From: Psychroserpens sp. Hel_I_66
GTDB taxonomy: Bacteria > Bacteroidota > Bacteroidia > Flavobacteriales > Flavobacteriaceae
Direction of reading: 5' to 3'
Length of the DNA stretch: 64,000 bases
Assembly: GCF_000799465.1 (NCBI RefSeq)
Contig: NZ_JUGU01000001.1
Coordinates: forward strand, 2,562,501 to 2,626,500
Shown here: one piece after another, positions 62,098 through 64,000 of the stretch
How positions within the stretch are numbered: position 1 is the first letter of the stretch
Layout: every line of letters starts with the position of its first letter
Translations under genes and position numbers: made by a program
Notes under the pieces: model-generated
Told to the model about the DNA's origin: nothing
Databases searched by the model: none
The model's input: only the letters and a program-made list of their open reading frames with translations

Positions 62098-62290
62098 ACA
62101 ACAACGTATATAGCTCATAGCTAATTAATTGCTCAATCGAAGTTAAGGCATATTTGGAAAGTCGCCAAATTTTTAAATTTGACGATTTCCAATAAAAAAG
62201 ATAAATAGTAAAATTTAAAAATCTGGCTTGTAGCTCAACCGAAAATAATTTTCTAATTTGCACGCTACGAGCCATATACAGAGACATTGC
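62098..62290 (+). repeat. attC-like site 11 (193 bp, long class, degenerate right end)
   Basis: Similar to site 6: left arm ACAACAACGTATATAGCTC and right arm GAGCCATATACAGAGACATT. The right core reads ATTGCC where GTTGCC would be expected; the remaining bases still match the closing GGCAAC of cassette 12. The G of the core, contributed by the upstream side, appears mutated. Confidence 0.8.
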
Positions 62291-62313
62291 CAATAATTTG
62301 AAAAAATAACTTA

Positions 62314-63528
62314 ATGCAATCATTTTCAACTACATCTTGGTTAAATTTTCCCCGACTTTATACGCAGTCAATAATTAAGGAAATAAATTCAAAAGGAAAG
62401 GAGCACATTCTCAAAGTAGATGAAAATGAATATGTAAACTATCTAATCGAAAAATACCGACTTGAACCCTTAAAAATTCTTCATGAAACTGAAGAGATTT
62501 CTAATCCAGTTAAATCACAAGAAATGCAAAGAGATAGGTTTGGACGAGAATTTATGTCTAACTCTTGGACTTTTAAAATAACGTATCGATTCGAAGGTAG
62601 CGCGGTTTTATTTAGTGTTATACCCAATCCAAACGTTCACTCAAATTATGATATACAAATTGACAAACAAAATAACCTTGTTTCATTTTATATAAAAATT
62701 TTCAGACAAGATGCTTCAGAGTTCCAAAAAGTAAAGTCTTCATGCTATACAAATGCTTTTGATAATATTAAATACGTGAATGATAATGTGACTCAATCAA
62801 ATGTCACCTTTGAAGATAATATTAGAACATTGTTCTCTCGTGAAAAAAATAAATATAAAGAGGAAAATGATTTTTTTGCTGCTATAAATGTAAAAGTTAA
62901 TGAAAATACTCAATCTATTTTTTCCGCACCAACAATAAAGAAGAAAATAATTAAGCAACCTTCAGTTTCTAAAAATAAAGAATTCAATTCTGTTCCTTCG
63001 ATGAGTCAAGAAATGTATGATGATGTATTAAAAGTCATATACGACTCTGGGAAAAGCATGGAAAAGAAACCAGCTTTATATATCGGAAAAGATGAAGAAG
63101 GTTTAAGAGACCAATTTTTGTTTGTTTTAGAAACCAGATATGAGGGAACAACGGCCACTGGAGAAACATTTAATCGTGGCGGACGGGCTGATATCATATT
63201 AAAATATGCTGATGATGGCACAAATTTGTTTATAGCGGAATGTAAATTTTGGTACGGAAGTTCGGAGTTTTTAAAAGCGATATCGCAACTATTTGATAGA
63301 TATTTAACTTGGAGAGATTCGAAAGTAGCTATTATGATTTTTGTTCAAAATAAGGATTTTTCAAACGTACTAAAAACAATAAAATCTGACATTTCAAATC
63401 ATGATTATCATTTGAAATATATTGGAGAAAAAGGAGAATCTTCTTTTTCCTATGAATTTCATCTGCCACAGGATAATGATAAAAAAGTTGAAGTAGAAAT
63501 AATGATTTTTCATTTCGACAAAAAATAA
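62314..63528 (+). CDS. Cassette 12: PD-(D/E)XK-like nuclease protein
   Basis: A 404-residue protein. The C-terminal half (about 235-400) carries a PD-(D/E)XK pattern: E264 and D268 in DEEGLRDQFLFVLETRY, D293 in GGRADIIL, and E309-x-K311 in IAECKFWYG, followed by a helix with DRYLTWRDSK. This is the restriction-endonuclease-like fold. The N-terminal 220 residues are mixed alpha/beta and not recognised. A role in restricting foreign DNA is plausible next to the AIPR gene cassette; target unknown. ATG 28 bp after the boundary. Confidence 0.72.
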   Translation: MQSFSTTSWLNFPRLYTQSIIKEINSKGKEHILKVDENEYVNYLIEKYRLEPLKILHETEEISNPVKSQEMQRDRFGREFMSNSWTFKITYRFEGSAVLFSVIPNPNVHSNYDIQIDKQNNLVSFYIKIFRQDASEFQKVKSSCYTNAFDNIKYVNDNVTQSNVTFEDNIRTLFSREKNKYKEENDFFAAINVKVNENTQSIFSAPTIKKKIIKQPSVSKNKEFNSVPSMSQEMYDDVLKVIYDSGKSMEKKPALYIGKDEEGLRDQFLFVLETRYEGTTATGETFNRGGRADIILKYADDGTNLFIAECKFWYGSSEFLKAISQLFDRYLTWRDSKVAIMIFVQNKDFSNVLKTIKSDISNHDYHLKYIGEKGESSFSYEFHLPQDNDKKVEVEIMIFHFDKK

Positions 63529-63537
63529 AAACTATTG

Positions 63538-63664
63538 GCAACACCGTGTATAATTAATGGCTAGTTTTAGCTTACTTACGAAAACCCTCGCGGATTTTCT
63601 ATTCGGTTTATATTTGCCAAATTAGGTGCTTAAACACGCCACTAATCATACACATCAACGTTGT
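63538..63664 (+). repeat. attC-like site 12 (127 bp)
   Basis: Arms GCAACACCGTGTATAATT and CATACACATCAACGTTGT; central hairpin GAAAACCC-TCGC-GGATTTTC (one mismatch). Compensating change: CCGTGTA on the left faces TACAC on the right where other sites have GTATA and TATAC. Confidence 0.83.
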
Positions 63665-63693
63665 AAGCAATTAACCGAAAAACCAACAAACAG

Positions 63694-64000
63694 ATGGATT
63701 CACCAAAACATTTAAGCCATAAACCAATAATATCTGTAAATGACTATGATAAAATTGACGCACAATACAGAAAAAACACTGATGTAAGAGCTCTATCGAT
63801 TGGAAATGCACAATATGACGAAGATGAAATTTCTTTAAAAGTTTGGAGACATACAGGAGAAAAGTGGACTAGACAAAGTGAGGAATTACCATTACATAGA
63901 AGTTTAGATTTGAATATTCTCTTATTAGGAGCATTAATGACCGATATTACTTCTGGTTACCCAAAAACTAATTTACGAGAAGAAATAGACAGAATAGATG
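63694..64000 (+). CDS. Cassette 13 protein, incomplete (DUF6530-like)
   Basis: ATG 63694 starts MDSPKHLSHKPIISVNDYDK and runs off the right edge (about 102 codons in view). The segment VWRHTGEKWTRQSEELPLHR is one I associate with small proteins named DUF6530; the assignment is from memory of the family and should be treated as tentative. Soluble; function unknown. ATG 34 bp after the boundary. The end of this cassette and any following cassettes lie outside the window. Confidence 0.6.
   Translation, partial: MDSPKHLSHKPIISVNDYDKIDAQYRKNTDVRALSIGNAQYDEDEISLKVWRHTGEKWTRQSEELPLHRSLDLNILLLGALMTDITSGYPKTNLREEIDRID

Larger units (their letters stand above)
51868..64000 (+). mobile_element. Integron-like gene cassette array (13 cassettes, last incomplete)
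   Basis: Twelve large imperfect palindromes separate 13 gene units. Boundaries at the GTT triplets are 51868, 52419, 53123, 53708, 54451, 55478, 56790, 57820, 58505, 60686, 61444, 62286 (ATT) and 63660. The bases from each GTT are complementary to those ending in AAC at the start of the next palindrome, for the same cassette, e.g. GTTGTGGTTA with TAACCACAAC and GTTACCACAC with GTGTGGTAAC (nine of ten). Cassettes are 551-2181 bp, all genes read rightwards, and most start 12-48 bp after the boundary. No integron integrase is in the window, so this part corresponds to a cluster of attC sites lacking an integrase, unless the gene lies elsewhere. Confidence 0.88.

Noticed and set aside
52297..63664. 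CRISPR array
   Set aside because: Repeats are 127-194 bp imperfect palindromes, not short direct repeats, and the intervals are 400-2000 bp holding whole genes.
52297..63664. Dispersed MITEs or REP elements inserted between genes
   Set aside because: Independent insertions would not make the end of each gene unit complementary to its own beginning across all twelve complete units, nor place every gene on the same strand just after a boundary.

Overview
The window is low-GC chromosomal DNA of a marine-type Flavobacteriaceae (Bacteroidota). The evidence is the Bacteroidota promoter signature TAnnTTTG with TTTG about 19 bp upstream, several secreted proteins with C-terminal type IX secretion (T9SS) sorting domains, a bifunctional OlsF-like ornithine-lipid acyltransferase, and family-typical gene orders such as prs-rplY-pth, ribF-HTTM-serS and rsmA-mgtE.

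Positions 1-50.2 kb are mostly core genome. In order they hold: ansA (partial) and tatD; a retropepsin-like protease; a NarL/LuxR-type response regulator followed by a short non-coding locus with two copies of a perfect 7-2-7 palindrome, two probable small RNAs and a 37-residue membrane peptide; odhB-sucA of the TCA cycle; a polyprenyl synthase; a TetR-controlled RND efflux operon with a four-helix-bundle gene inserted; a TlpA-like protein; an EamA transporter and mfd; fbp; aspartokinase; OlsF; an arsR-DUF6428-arsC cluster with a 36-bp palindromic operator but no efflux pump beside it; small enzymes; mgtE, rsmA, serS, ribF; two unrelated T9SS metalloproteases back to back; and pth, rplY, prs. 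An octamer (CTTCGGAA or its complement), which can fold as a C(UUCG)G minihairpin, recurs about 31 times in this part, roughly 25 times more often than base composition predicts.

A tRNA-Leu(CAA) at 50.1 kb marks the edge of an accessory region. After it come a degenerate integrase-like remnant, an SRAP (YedK/HMCES) DNA-protein crosslink protease, and then an array running from 51,868 past the right edge of the window. The array has 12 complete cassettes plus a 13th that is cut off. Every gene is on the + strand, and consecutive cassettes are separated by 12 large imperfect palindromes in two size classes (about 127-129 bp and 191-194 bp).

The decisive observation is that the first 8-10 bases of each cassette, starting at GTT, are the reverse complement of the last bases of the same cassette, just before and including AAC at the next palindrome. 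This holds even where the sequence changes from cassette to cassette. It is the signature of integron gene cassettes and their attC sites, here with a non-canonical core (GTTRYRN or GTTAGCW instead of GTTRRRY) and with no integron integrase gene in the window. The cargo includes an AIPR-family abortive-infection protein, a PD-(D/E)XK nuclease, lipoproteins, a GtrA-like membrane protein, a T9SS beta-propeller and several unknowns.

Upstream of the first cassette is a promoter-like block whose palindrome and spacing (palindrome, 23 bp, TAnnTTTR) match the two small-RNA promoters beside the response regulator 49 kb away. This suggests that cassette expression may be under two-component control. 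What is read directly is the repeats, their complementarity and the ORFs; the recombination mechanism and the regulation are inferred.
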